NCBI GenBank assembly: GCA_025454075.1
Contig: JALOPD010000037.1
Span: 1-20,520 of the forward strand
Length of the DNA stretch: 20,520 bases
Direction: 5' to 3'
Source: Desulfobacterales bacterium
GTDB taxonomy: Bacteria > Desulfobacterota > Desulfobacteria > Desulfobacterales > UBA2174_A
Each line of letters begins with the position of its first letter. Position 1 is the stretch's first letter. Shown here piece after piece: positions 14,672 through 20,520 of this stretch. The position numbers were made by a program, and so were the translations under genes. A model generated the notes under the pieces. That model was not told the origin of the DNA, made no database searches, and saw nothing but the letters and a program-made list of their open reading frames with translations.

Positions 14672-14703
14672 TGTCAAATGTCGATCGGCCGGCGCCGTTG
14701 ACA
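14672..14703. promoter_or_regulatory. Back-to-back -35 boxes of divergent promoters
   Basis: TTGACA on the minus strand (14672-14677, toward the selenoprotein gene) and TTGACA on the plus strand (14698-14703, toward argJ) are 20 bases apart, flanking a GC-rich palindromic stretch with CGGCCGGCGCCG. Matching -10 boxes are poor on both sides, which could mean activator dependence. Confidence 0.4.
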
Positions 14704-14791
14704 TTGATGGGCGATTCTGGCACATCAGCTCCGGGTGTGTAGACGCTTGTTCCTGACGACGCAGCGACCGCATGACACGGGAGAACGCTCG

Positions 14792-15976
14792 ATGCAGATC
14801 ATTCCATGTCCAGGGTTCAAGGCCGCCGGCGTGGCCGCCGGCATCAAGAAAAACGGTCGCAAGGACCTCGGGCTCATTCTGGCCGGCGCCCCGGCCTCCG
14901 TCGCCGGCGTCTTCACCCGCAACCGGGTGCAGGCTGCGCCGGTGCTGCTCGACCGCGAGCGCACGGCGGGCGGCGTCTGCCGGGCCGTCATCGTCAACAG
15001 CGGCAACGCCAACTGCTGCACCGGGGACGCCGGCTACCGGAATGCGGAACGCATGGCGCGGGCGGTCGCCGGCGGGGCGAACGTCCCCGAGGCTCAGGTG
15101 CTGGTGGCCTCGACGGGGGTCATCGGCGAGCCGCTGCCGGTCGAGCGCATCGAGCAGGCCCTGCCGGACCTCCTGCGCGCCGTGCGACCCGAGGGGCTGG
15201 CGGATTTCGCCGAGGCGATCATGACCACGGACCGGGTGCCGAAAGGGGTTTCGCGGCAGGGGCGGGTCGACGGTCGCACCTTCACGGTGACGGGCGTGGC
15301 CAAGGGGGCGGGGATGATCCGCCCGGATGTGGCCACCATGCTCTGCTTCCTCATGACGGATGTGCAGGCGGACCCGGCCCTCCTGCGGGAGGCGCTGGCG
15401 GCCGGGGCGGATCGCTCCTTCAACCGCATCACGGTGGACGGCGACACCAGCACCAACGACACCATCCTGCTGTTGGCCAGCGGCGTTTCGGGAGCCGCCC
15501 TCCGGGCCCGGGAGGCCTGCGCCGCGTTTCAGGCCGTTCTGGACGAGGTGATGCTGGCCCTCGCCAAGTGGGTGGTCAAGGACGCCGAAGGATCGAACAA
15601 GCTCGTGGAAATCTGCGTGCGCGGGGCGGGTTCCGATTCCGATGCCCGCCGGATCGCCGAAACGATCGCCCATTCCCCCCTGGTCAAGACGGCGCTCTTC
15701 GGTGAGGACGCGAACTGGGGGCGGATACTGGCGGCGGCCGGGAGGGCCGGCGTTCCGCTCGACCCCGGCCGGGTGGACATCTTCGTCGGTGCGGTCCAGA
15801 TGGTGGCCGCGGGCGCCGGCTGCGGCAAAGACGCCGAAGCCGAAGCCACCCGCGTGCTGAAAGGCGAGGAGTTCACCATCGTCGTCGACCTGCACCTGGG
15901 AGGCGGGGCGTCATCGATGTTCACCTGCGACTTCTCGATCGACTATGTCAAGATCAACGCCGATTACCGAAGCTGA
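14792..15976 (+). CDS. argJ: Bifunctional glutamate N-acetyltransferase / ornithine acetyltransferase
   Basis: ArgJ transfers the acetyl group from N-acetylornithine to glutamate, closing the acetyl cycle of arginine biosynthesis. The 394-residue precursor cleaves itself at the ATML motif; Thr182 becomes the N-terminal nucleophile of the beta subunit. Also visible are VNSGNANCCTG (68-78), STGVIGEPLP (108-117) and GDTSTNDT in the beta chain. The C-terminus KINADYRS is typical. The ATG at 14792 follows GGGAGA at good spacing; the frame extends 19 codons upstream without support. It is divergent from the selenoprotein-transporter-truA operon. Confidence 0.95.
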   Translation: MQIIPCPGFKAAGVAAGIKKNGRKDLGLILAGAPASVAGVFTRNRVQAAPVLLDRERTAGGVCRAVIVNSGNANCCTGDAGYRNAERMARAVAGGANVPEAQVLVASTGVIGEPLPVERIEQALPDLLRAVRPEGLADFAEAIMTTDRVPKGVSRQGRVDGRTFTVTGVAKGAGMIRPDVATMLCFLMTDVQADPALLREALAAGADRSFNRITVDGDTSTNDTILLLASGVSGAALRAREACAAFQAVLDEVMLALAKWVVKDAEGSNKLVEICVRGAGSDSDARRIAETIAHSPLVKTALFGEDANWGRILAAAGRAGVPLDPGRVDIFVGAVQMVAAGAGCGKDAEAEATRVLKGEEFTIVVDLHLGGGASSMFTCDFSIDYVKINADYRS

Positions 15977-15984
15977 AAGCTGAA

Positions 15985-16061
15985 TTCGAAGCATCAAATT
16001 CGAAATCCGAAAATTGACAGCGGAAATTTTTATTTCGAGTTTCGATATTCGAATTTCGGAT
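15985..16061. repeat. Short TTCGAA-rich degenerate repeat tract
   Basis: In 77 AT-rich bases, TTCGAA occurs at 15985-15990 and twice more, with related TTTCGA and TCCGAAA/TTTCGGA units in both orientations. The left part (CGAAATCCGAAAA) and right part (CGAATTTCGGAT) are rough inverted copies. It fills the argJ-rluB gap and removes any Shine-Dalgarno before the next start. It looks like a small expandable palindromic repeat. Confidence 0.5.
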
Positions 16062-16070
16062 GTGCACCCC

Positions 16071-16775
16071 ATGTCTCTCGTACGCCTTCAAAAATTCATG
16101 GCCGCCGCCGGGGTGTGCTCGCGCCGCAGGGGGGAGGACCTCATCCGCGCCGGGCGCGTGAGCGTCAACGGGCGGGTGGTCGCCGAACTCGGCGCAAAGG
16201 TCGACCCCGACATAGACCGGGTTTCGCTGGACGGCCTGCCGGTAAGTCCGGCGCAGCGCTTGGTCTACATCGCCTTGAACAAACCCCGGGGGTATGTGAC
16301 CAGCTGCCGCCATGCCGGCAAGAAAATCGTTTTGGAGCTGGTGAATGTGGCCGAACGCATCTACCCGGTGGGCCGGTTGGACAAGGACTCGACCGGCCTG
16401 CTCCTTCTGACCAACGACGGGCGGCTGCACCTGAAACTCTCCCATCCCTCATTCGACCACGAAAAGGAATACGACGTCACCGTGGAGCGGCCCATCTCGG
16501 ACGGCGCCCTGCGGCGCATGGCCGATGGGATGCCCATCCTGGAGACCCGCACGCGGCCGGCCGTCGTGACCCGTCTCGGCGAACGGGCGTTCCGGATCGT
16601 TCTGAAGGAGGGCCGCAACCGGCAGATCCGGCGCATGGTCCGGATGCTCGGCAACGAGGTGGTGGAGCTGAAACGCACCCGCGTGGCCGCCGTGCGGCTC
16701 GGCCGGCTCGCGGAAGGCGCCTGGCGGCATCTCCGCCCGGAGGAGGTGGAAGCGCTCCTGCCGCCGGAACGGTAA
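16071..16775 (+). CDS. rluB: RsuA/RluB-type rRNA pseudouridine synthase
   Basis: The 235-residue protein has an N-terminal S4 RNA-binding domain (about residues 3-50, LQKFMAAAGVCSRRRGEDLI) and a pseudouridine synthase domain with catalytic Asp104 in VGRLDKDSTGLLLLTNDG. The block EGRNRQIRRM near residue 185 is the family's C-terminal signature. Most deltaproteobacterial members are annotated as 23S rRNA pseudouridine-2605 synthase (RluB); RsuA or RluF specificity cannot be excluded. The start is the ATG at 16071; an ORF extension upstream runs through the repeat tract and is not credible. There is no clear ribosome site. It is convergent with the next gene, with a long inverted repeat between them. 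Confidence 0.88.
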   Translation: MSLVRLQKFMAAAGVCSRRRGEDLIRAGRVSVNGRVVAELGAKVDPDIDRVSLDGLPVSPAQRLVYIALNKPRGYVTSCRHAGKKIVLELVNVAERIYPVGRLDKDSTGLLLLTNDGRLHLKLSHPSFDHEKEYDVTVERPISDGALRRMADGMPILETRTRPAVVTRLGERAFRIVLKEGRNRQIRRMVRMLGNEVVELKRTRVAAVRLGRLAEGAWRHLRPEEVEALLPPER

Positions 16776-16799
16776 GACGGCCGTTCCTTTGGGAAGGTT

Positions 16800-16860
16800 G
16801 TCGCCCGTCGGTTCGTCTGCCGGTCGCCGGTAAGGGAGCGCCGACGAACCGACGGGCGAC
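16800..16860. terminator. 18-bp inverted repeat between convergent genes
   Basis: GTCGCCCGTCGGTTCGTC (16800-16817) is the exact reverse complement of 16843-16860, with a 25-base loop. There is no T-run. It sits between the rluB stop and the ATPase stop and probably acts as a shared transcription end. Confidence 0.55.
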
Positions 16861-16862
16861 CG

Positions 16863-17414
16863 TCACGCGTGGGCCAGGACGAAGTCGGCCCGCTCGGCGA
16901 CGGCGATGACGGGCACCCGAACGACCGCATAGCCCAGATCGGTATATGCCGCTTCGATCAACTGCTCGATGTGCGCCGCCGTTTCAGCGTCCTCGGTGCG
17001 AACCGAATCCTTCATGAACTCGATGCGCTCGAACAGGAAGACGCGCCGGTAGCGCAGCCTGCGGCTGAGGCGCCGCGGCTCCGCCGGGTCCAGGCCTTCC
17101 AGGCGGTAATAGGCGATGCTGTCCGGCAGGGCACGGTCGAGAAACAGCCGTTCCCGGGCCGGAAGGCGGCCCTCGATGGCGAGCTTGGCGCGGAAGATGC
17201 GCCCCTCGAACCGGGCCGGATCGGACTTGATCTCGTCGAGGCGGCGGCCCTTTTTCAATTCGGCGTCGATGTGGGCCCGCGCCGCCTCGGGCACCACCCG
17301 GAAACCCCGCCGGGCGAGTTCGTCGACAACGGCCGTCTTGCCGGAGCACGGCGCTCCGGTGATCACGCACCATTCGGTCAAGCGCGGCGAGGGGGAGAGG
17401 CGGCGGCCGGGCAT
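16863..17414 (-). CDS. Small P-loop ATPase/kinase (AAA_28-like)
   Basis: The product is a 183-residue cytoplasmic P-loop protein. Walker A is GAPCSGKT (20-27), close to the N-terminus. RRGFRVVPEAARAHI follows the pattern of NadR/AAA_28 type predicted kinases, and LFLDRALPDSIAYY is the Walker B-like and lid region. The substrate is unknown. The ATG at 17414 follows GGAG eight bases upstream. It lies downstream of mltD, from which it is separated by a strong terminator hairpin, so it may be transcribed by read-through or from its own promoter in the short 63-bp gap. Confidence 0.78.
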   Translation of the reverse strand: MPGRRLSPSPRLTEWCVITGAPCSGKTAVVDELARRGFRVVPEAARAHIDAELKKGRRLDEIKSDPARFEGRIFRAKLAIEGRLPARERLFLDRALPDSIAYYRLEGLDPAEPRRLSRRLRYRRVFLFERIEFMKDSVRTEDAETAAHIEQLIEAAYTDLGYAVVRVPVIAVAERADFVLAHA

Positions 17415-17451
17415 GCATCGGGCTCCGAACCAGTGTTTTTACAACCCATTC

Positions 17452-17485
17452 AAAATTGAAGGGCGCCTTGGCGCCCTTCAATTTT
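17452..17485 (-). terminator. Terminator of mltD (near-continuous palindrome)
   Basis: AAAATTGAAGGGCGCC (17452-17467) pairs perfectly over 16 bp with 17470-17485; the loop is only two bases. The stem overlaps the mltD stop codon. A/T ends on both sides make it potentially bidirectional. Confidence 0.82.
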
Positions 17486-19361
17486 CAACGACCATTTTTT
17501 GCCCGGGCTGCAGCTTGGACTTTGAATTCAGATGGTTCAATGCCAGCAGGCGCTCCACCGTTATGTTGTGCTTCTTGGCGATGGAAAAGAGGGTGTCGCC
17601 GGTTCGCACGGCGTATACCTTCGGGCTGGGCTTGGGCGGTTCGGTTTTGGCCGGAGCGGAGGCGGGAACAAGTTTGAGCACCTGCCCCACGCTCAGACCG
17701 GTCCCGGACAGCTTGTTCTGCCGCTGGATCTCCTCGGTGGTGGTGCCGTAGCGTTTGGCGATGTTGAAAAGGGAGTCTCCCTGACGGACGACGTGCTCCA
17801 CGGGCTCGCGTTTGGGGGTTGGGCCTTTGGCCGTTAGAGGGGCTGTCGGGCGATAGGGCGGGCATTCGAGCGGGATACGCAGGGTGGTGCCGGCCGCCAC
17901 GGGGGCGGGCCGGCGCAGGTTGTTCGCCAGCATGATGCTTTTGGTGTCGGTGCGGTATTTTTTGGCGATCTTCTCAAGCGTTTCACCCTTACGCACCTTG
18001 TGCGTGACCACCGCCAGCGCCGGCCGGGGCCGATAGGCGGGGATGTCGTCGACCTTGGCCGCCACCGGTGCGCCCTCGCCCACGGGTACCCGCAGGTCGT
18101 AGCCGTTTTCCGGCAGGATGGCCTGGCGCAGCTCGGCGTTCAGCTCCTTCAGAACCTCCTCACCGATCCCGGTCGTCAGGGCAATGCTTTTCAGGCTGGC
18201 CTGCTTGGGGATGGCGACCGTCTCATAGGCCAGGGGCGGCTCGATCGCCACCGCGTCCATGCCGTATTTTTGAAGGTTCTGGACGATGTGCAGCGTGGCC
18301 AGGAACCGGGGGACGTAGCGCGCCGTTTCGCGGGGCAGGCGCTCGTAGAGGTCCCAGAAGTGGTCGAGGTAGTTGATGTTCTGGCTCTGGATGGTCCGGA
18401 GCACGCGGTTCTCTCCGCAGTTGTAGGCGGCGAGCACCGTCATCCAGTCTCCGAACATGCCGTGCAGTTCCTGAAGGTACTCGATGGCGCCGCGCGTGGC
18501 TTTCTCCGGGTCCATGCGCTCGTCGACGTACGTGTCGCGGTTGAGGTTGTAGCGGTAGCCCGTGGACGGGATGAACTGCCACAAGCCCAGCGCGCGCGCC
18601 GGCGAAAGGGCGCCGACCTTGAACCCGCTTTCAATGAGCGGCAGCCAGGCCAGCTCCGCCGGCAGGCCGGCATCTTTGAGGGCGGCTTCGATTTTTTCCC
18701 GGTACTTGCCGGAGCGGCGCAGGGATTCCACGAAAAAATCCCTCTCGCGGCCGATGGTGAAGGAGTCGATTTCATCCTGGACGTGTTTGTTGATGTTCAG
18801 GGGGATCTCGTTGCGGTTGCCGTTCACCGCGACGCGGCGCGAGGAGTAGATTTCGAGGATGCGTTTGACAATGGTGAAGCGCAGATCCTCCTTTTCCTGC
18901 AGCAGCACGGGGTCGGTGGCGGGGTCCACGCTCAGCACCAGCGCGTACGCCTGATCCAGGGTGTCGATGGCCTTTTCCAGATCCCCGCTCTTCCAATGGG
19001 CCTGCGCCGCCCGGCAGAAGACCAGGGCGCGGTTGAGGGTCGGCTCCTTGCCCTGGGGGGGTAGGGCGTTGGCGTCGAGCTCGTCATCGTCGATCAGGCA
19101 CTCCTCGTCGGCCTCGAGCGCTTGGACGCCGGGCGGTTTGGCCGGTGTGCCGGGGTCGGCCTTGGAGATGGCCGGGGCGTTGGAGGGAGGCGTTCCCGTG
19201 AGCGCCCCCGGTGCCGACGGGGCCGGCGCAGGCGGGGTTTCCGGCATGGAAGGGGCCGGGACTGCTTCAGCGGGCACCGACCGGCCGTTGCCGGCAGTGG
19301 AACACCCGGCGATTGCCAGGAAAAAGAGCGCCAGCAACCCCCAAAACCATCGGTGCATCAT
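17478..19361 (-). CDS. mltD: Membrane-bound lytic murein transglycosylase D (lipoprotein with three LysM domains)
   Basis: MltD cleaves the MurNAc-GlcNAc bond of peptidoglycan to give 1,6-anhydro ends. The 627-residue protein has a lipobox LAIAGC with lipidated Cys20. A Pro/Ala-rich linker (about 28-80) follows, then a helical region. The SLT domain (about 230-380) carries catalytic Glu244 in LPLIESGF, then ALGLWQFIPSTG and LAAYNCGENRV. Three C-terminal LysM repeats follow at about 455-497, 522-565 and 582-625 (for example VRQGDSLFNIAKRYGTT). The ATG at 19359-19361 is preferred: AGGAG lies nine bases upstream; the next ATG is adjacent, and an upstream TTG is less likely. A perfect TTGACA lies about 105 bases upstream. 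Confidence 0.94.
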   Translation of the reverse strand: MMHRWFWGLLALFFLAIAGCSTAGNGRSVPAEAVPAPSMPETPPAPAPSAPGALTGTPPSNAPAISKADPGTPAKPPGVQALEADEECLIDDDELDANALPPQGKEPTLNRALVFCRAAQAHWKSGDLEKAIDTLDQAYALVLSVDPATDPVLLQEKEDLRFTIVKRILEIYSSRRVAVNGNRNEIPLNINKHVQDEIDSFTIGRERDFFVESLRRSGKYREKIEAALKDAGLPAELAWLPLIESGFKVGALSPARALGLWQFIPSTGYRYNLNRDTYVDERMDPEKATRGAIEYLQELHGMFGDWMTVLAAYNCGENRVLRTIQSQNINYLDHFWDLYERLPRETARYVPRFLATLHIVQNLQKYGMDAVAIEPPLAYETVAIPKQASLKSIALTTGIGEEVLKELNAELRQAILPENGYDLRVPVGEGAPVAAKVDDIPAYRPRPALAVVTHKVRKGETLEKIAKKYRTDTKSIMLANNLRRPAPVAAGTTLRIPLECPPYRPTAPLTAKGPTPKREPVEHVVRQGDSLFNIAKRYGTTTEEIQRQNKLSGTGLSVGQVLKLVPASAPAKTEPPKPSPKVYAVRTGDTLFSIAKKHNITVERLLALNHLNSKSKLQPGQKMVVEN

Positions 19362-19443
19362 GCGTGACAACTCCTATGAACCGTTGAATGAGCGGGGCGG
19401 TGGGTGCAGGTCTTCCGCCGCCTCGGGCATTGGATGCCGCCCC

Positions 19444-19471
19444 ATAAAACAGAGACATTCGTCTTTGTCAA
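19444..19471 (-). promoter_or_regulatory. Candidate sigma70 promoter for mltD
   Basis: On the minus strand, TTGACA (19466-19471) with TTTTAT (19444-19449) at 16 bases. The -35 is perfect but the -10 is weak. Confidence 0.4.
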
Positions 19472-19614
19472 GGCTTAATGGCATGGCGCTCGCTCCAGGC
19501 TCGAGTTCCCCGGCCGAAAAGCGGCCGTCCCGGTTTCACGGTCGGGCAAGGCCGATTCCCAACCAATGATACCTTACATTTCTTGAAAAAGTCAGCCCCC
19601 CCATCAAAAAAAAC

Positions 19615-19642
19615 TTGCATTTTTAAGTAGAAGACCTATTAT
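19615..19642 (+). promoter_or_regulatory. Candidate promoter P1 of the tRNA-tuf operon
   Basis: TTGCAT (19615-19620) and TATTAT (19637-19642) with a 16-base spacer in an AT-rich region. The -10 matches at five of six positions. Confidence 0.5.
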
Positions 19643-19658
19643 CCCCACAAAAATTAGC

Positions 19659-19687
19659 TTGACATCGGTGCTCGAACCTCCTAAAAG
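19659..19687 (+). promoter_or_regulatory. Candidate promoter P2 of the tRNA-tuf operon
   Basis: TTGACA (19659-19664) is perfect; TAAAAG (19682-19687) lies 17 bases on. It is immediately followed by a hairpin, so the initial transcript would be structured. Confidence 0.4.
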
Positions 19688-19688
19688 A

Positions 19689-19720
19689 GCTCTTTTTGAA
19701 AGAGCCTGGTGGGTTTTTTT
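19689..19720 (+). terminator. Hairpin with T7 tract ahead of the tRNAs
   Basis: GCTCTTT (19689-19695) pairs with AAAGAGC (19699-19705) over a 3-base loop; seven T (19714-19720) follow after eight bases. It lies on the plus strand with no gene upstream, so it may attenuate P1 transcripts or end a short RNA. Confidence 0.4.
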
Positions 19721-19761
19721 CTGTTTGATGCTGCTGCCGCGGGCTGAAACGCCGGGATGCT

Positions 19762-19837
19762 GCCAGCGTAGCTCAGGTGGTAGAGCTACTGATTTGTAAT
19801 CAGTGGGTCGGGGGTTCGATTCCCTCCGCTGGCTCCA
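19762..19837 (+). tRNA. tRNA-Thr (anticodon TGT)
   Basis: Acceptor GCCAGCG pairs with CGCTGGC, the D-arm has GTAGCTCAG, and the anticodon loop TTTGTAA gives TGT (19795-19797). The T-loop is TTCGATT and the 3' CCA is encoded. First gene of the cluster. Confidence 0.97.
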
Positions 19838-19923
19838 GGCGCACAAAAGCAACGAGCGGGTTGGCCCTGCCGGCACTCCAACCGGCACTCGATCCGGGAG
19901 CCGTTCGTGAATGGTTCGGTTGC

Positions 19924-20009
19924 GGTGGGGTTCCCGAGCGGCCAAAGGGAACAGACTGTAAATCTGTCGGCGAACGCCTACGGAGGTTCGAATCCTCCCC
20001 CCACCACCA
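19924..20009 (+). tRNA. tRNA-Tyr (anticodon GTA)
   Basis: Acceptor GGTGGGG pairs with CCCCACC. The anticodon GTA is at 19958-19960, and the long variable arm expected of a class II bacterial tRNA-Tyr is present. Discriminator A and CCA are encoded. Confidence 0.97.
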
Positions 20010-20113
20010 TCCTGAGATGAGTCTTGTGTAGGAGATTTCGGAGACCCCGTCCGGGATCGATAGTCACTACAGGACTTCCTGCATGAGTCTTTCTGTCCCC
20101 TCGGGATCGAGGT

Positions 20114-20133
20114 GCCCCGGTCACTCCCGGGGC
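20114..20133 (+). other. GC-rich hairpin between tRNA-Tyr and tRNA-Gly
   Basis: GCCCCGG (20114-20120) pairs with CCGGGGC (20127-20133) across a 6-base loop in the longest spacer of the cluster. There is no T-run, so an RNA-processing role is more likely than termination. Confidence 0.45.
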
Positions 20134-20157
20134 GGACCCGACGACCGCCGTGCGTGT

Positions 20158-20233
<76 letters not shown>

Positions 20234-20282
20234 AGCTTATGGTTGGGCGATCTGCCGAACGACGGCAGGCCCGGCTGCTCGA

Positions 20283-20359
20283 GCCCATGTAGCTCAGTCG
20301 GTAGAGCGCTTCCTTGGTAAGGAAGAGGTTCACCGGTTCGATTCCGGTCATGGGCTCCA
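20283..20359 (+). tRNA. tRNA-Thr (anticodon GGT)
   Basis: Acceptor GCCCATG pairs with CATGGGC. The anticodon loop TTGGTAA gives GGT at 20316-20318. CCA is encoded. The Thr-Tyr-Gly-Thr order ahead of tuf is the same as E. coli thrU-tyrU-glyT-thrT-tufB. Confidence 0.97.
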
Positions 20360-20435
20360 CTTCTTCACCGCCGTCAGCCGCGGCGGTTGGTTCTGACAAG
20401 AGTCGACTTTTCAACGGGTACGGAGGGACGAACAC

Positions 20436-20520
20436 ATGGCCAAGCAGAAGTTTGAGCGGACGAAGCCGCACGTGAACGTAGGCACGATCGGTCACATTGA
20501 CCATGGCAAGACGACGCTGA
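20436..20520 (+). CDS. tuf: Elongation factor Tu, N-terminus (runs off window)
   Basis: The first 28 codons encode [20 protein letters not shown] and then IDHGKTTL, the EF-Tu start with the G1 P-loop [10 protein letters not shown]-Tu delivers aminoacyl-tRNA to the ribosome. GGAGG (20422-20426) sets the ATG at 20436. The gene is transcribed with the four tRNAs upstream; the rest lies beyond the right edge. Confidence 0.98.
   Translation, partial: MAKQKFERTKPHVNVGTIGHIDHGKTTL

Larger units (their letters stand above)
19472..19761 (+). other. Intergenic region upstream of the tRNA-tuf operon
   Basis: Together with the mltD promoter region this makes 400 bases without a protein gene. The left half shows no gene. 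The right half carries two plus-strand promoter candidates and a hairpin with a T-run, described separately. Confidence 0.5.

Noticed and set aside
14651..15895. 414-codon minus-strand open frame opposite argJ.
   Set aside because: Antisense shadow of argJ with low-complexity His/Arg/Gly composition and no ribosome site.
18000..19064. 354-codon plus-strand open frame opposite mltD.
   Set aside because: Antisense shadow; mltD has lipobox, SLT and LysM motifs in the other frame.
19604..19945. Minus-strand open frame containing SQRRESNPRPTDYKSVALP.
   Set aside because: This is the familiar false protein that arises antisense to a tRNA-Thr gene. The region is tRNA and promoter sequence.

Overview
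The window looks like a high-GC chromosome segment from a Desulfobacterota (former Deltaproteobacteria) bacterium. The evidence is a PxxKW-type cysteine-rich small protein, a small two-CXXC protein with an in-frame UGA and a SECIS-like hairpin (selenium-using sulfate reducers are rich in such genes), FliA-type promoters before small genes resembling deltaproteobacterial flagellar accessory proteins, and a Thr-Tyr-Gly-Thr tRNA cluster running into tuf. Nearly all genes are core housekeeping. I see no phage, integrase, CRISPR array or intact insertion sequence.

Layout. 1-376 (-): 5' part of a phoH-like ATPase gene. 584-3481 (+): cvpA, mazG and hisH joined by ATGA stop/start overlaps, then a 194-bp gap holding a 117-bp inverted-repeat element, then hisF. 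3491-4393 (-): two small flagellum-associated-looking genes behind a FliA/sigma28-type promoter. 4669-6343 (-): a small unknown gene followed by class II fructose-bisphosphate aldolase, with a sigma70-type promoter upstream and a strong terminator. 6523-7143 (-): an exported DUF4124 coiled-coil protein with a near-perfect sigma28 promoter, divergent from 7280-9220 (+), a TPR plus periplasmic-binding lipoprotein. 9241-9365: a long intergenic hairpin element. 9365-10684 (-): 6-phosphofructokinase, divergent from 10920-11204 (+), the PxxKW protein. 11302-12582 (-): a class I/II aminotransferase. 12731-14614 (-): truA, an AEC-family transporter and, overlapping the transporter start, a probable selenoprotein. 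14792-16775 (+): argJ and an RsuA/RluB-type pseudouridine synthase gene. 16863-19361 (-): a small P-loop ATPase and the lytic transglycosylase mltD. 19762-20520 (+): tRNA-Thr(UGU), tRNA-Tyr(GUA), tRNA-Gly(UCC), tRNA-Thr(GGU) and the start of tuf.

The most notable item is the 67-codon gene at 14411-14614 (-). Its reading frame is broken by one UGA at codon 28. Downstream of it is an 8-bp stem with a 7-nt AGGUCAU loop, closely resembling the Escherichia coli fdhF SECIS loop. The frame then resumes with a second CXXC motif and ends in a TAATG overlap with the transporter start. A standard gene caller would miss it. The second theme is two FliA-type promoters that place three poorly characterised genes in a probable flagellar regulon.
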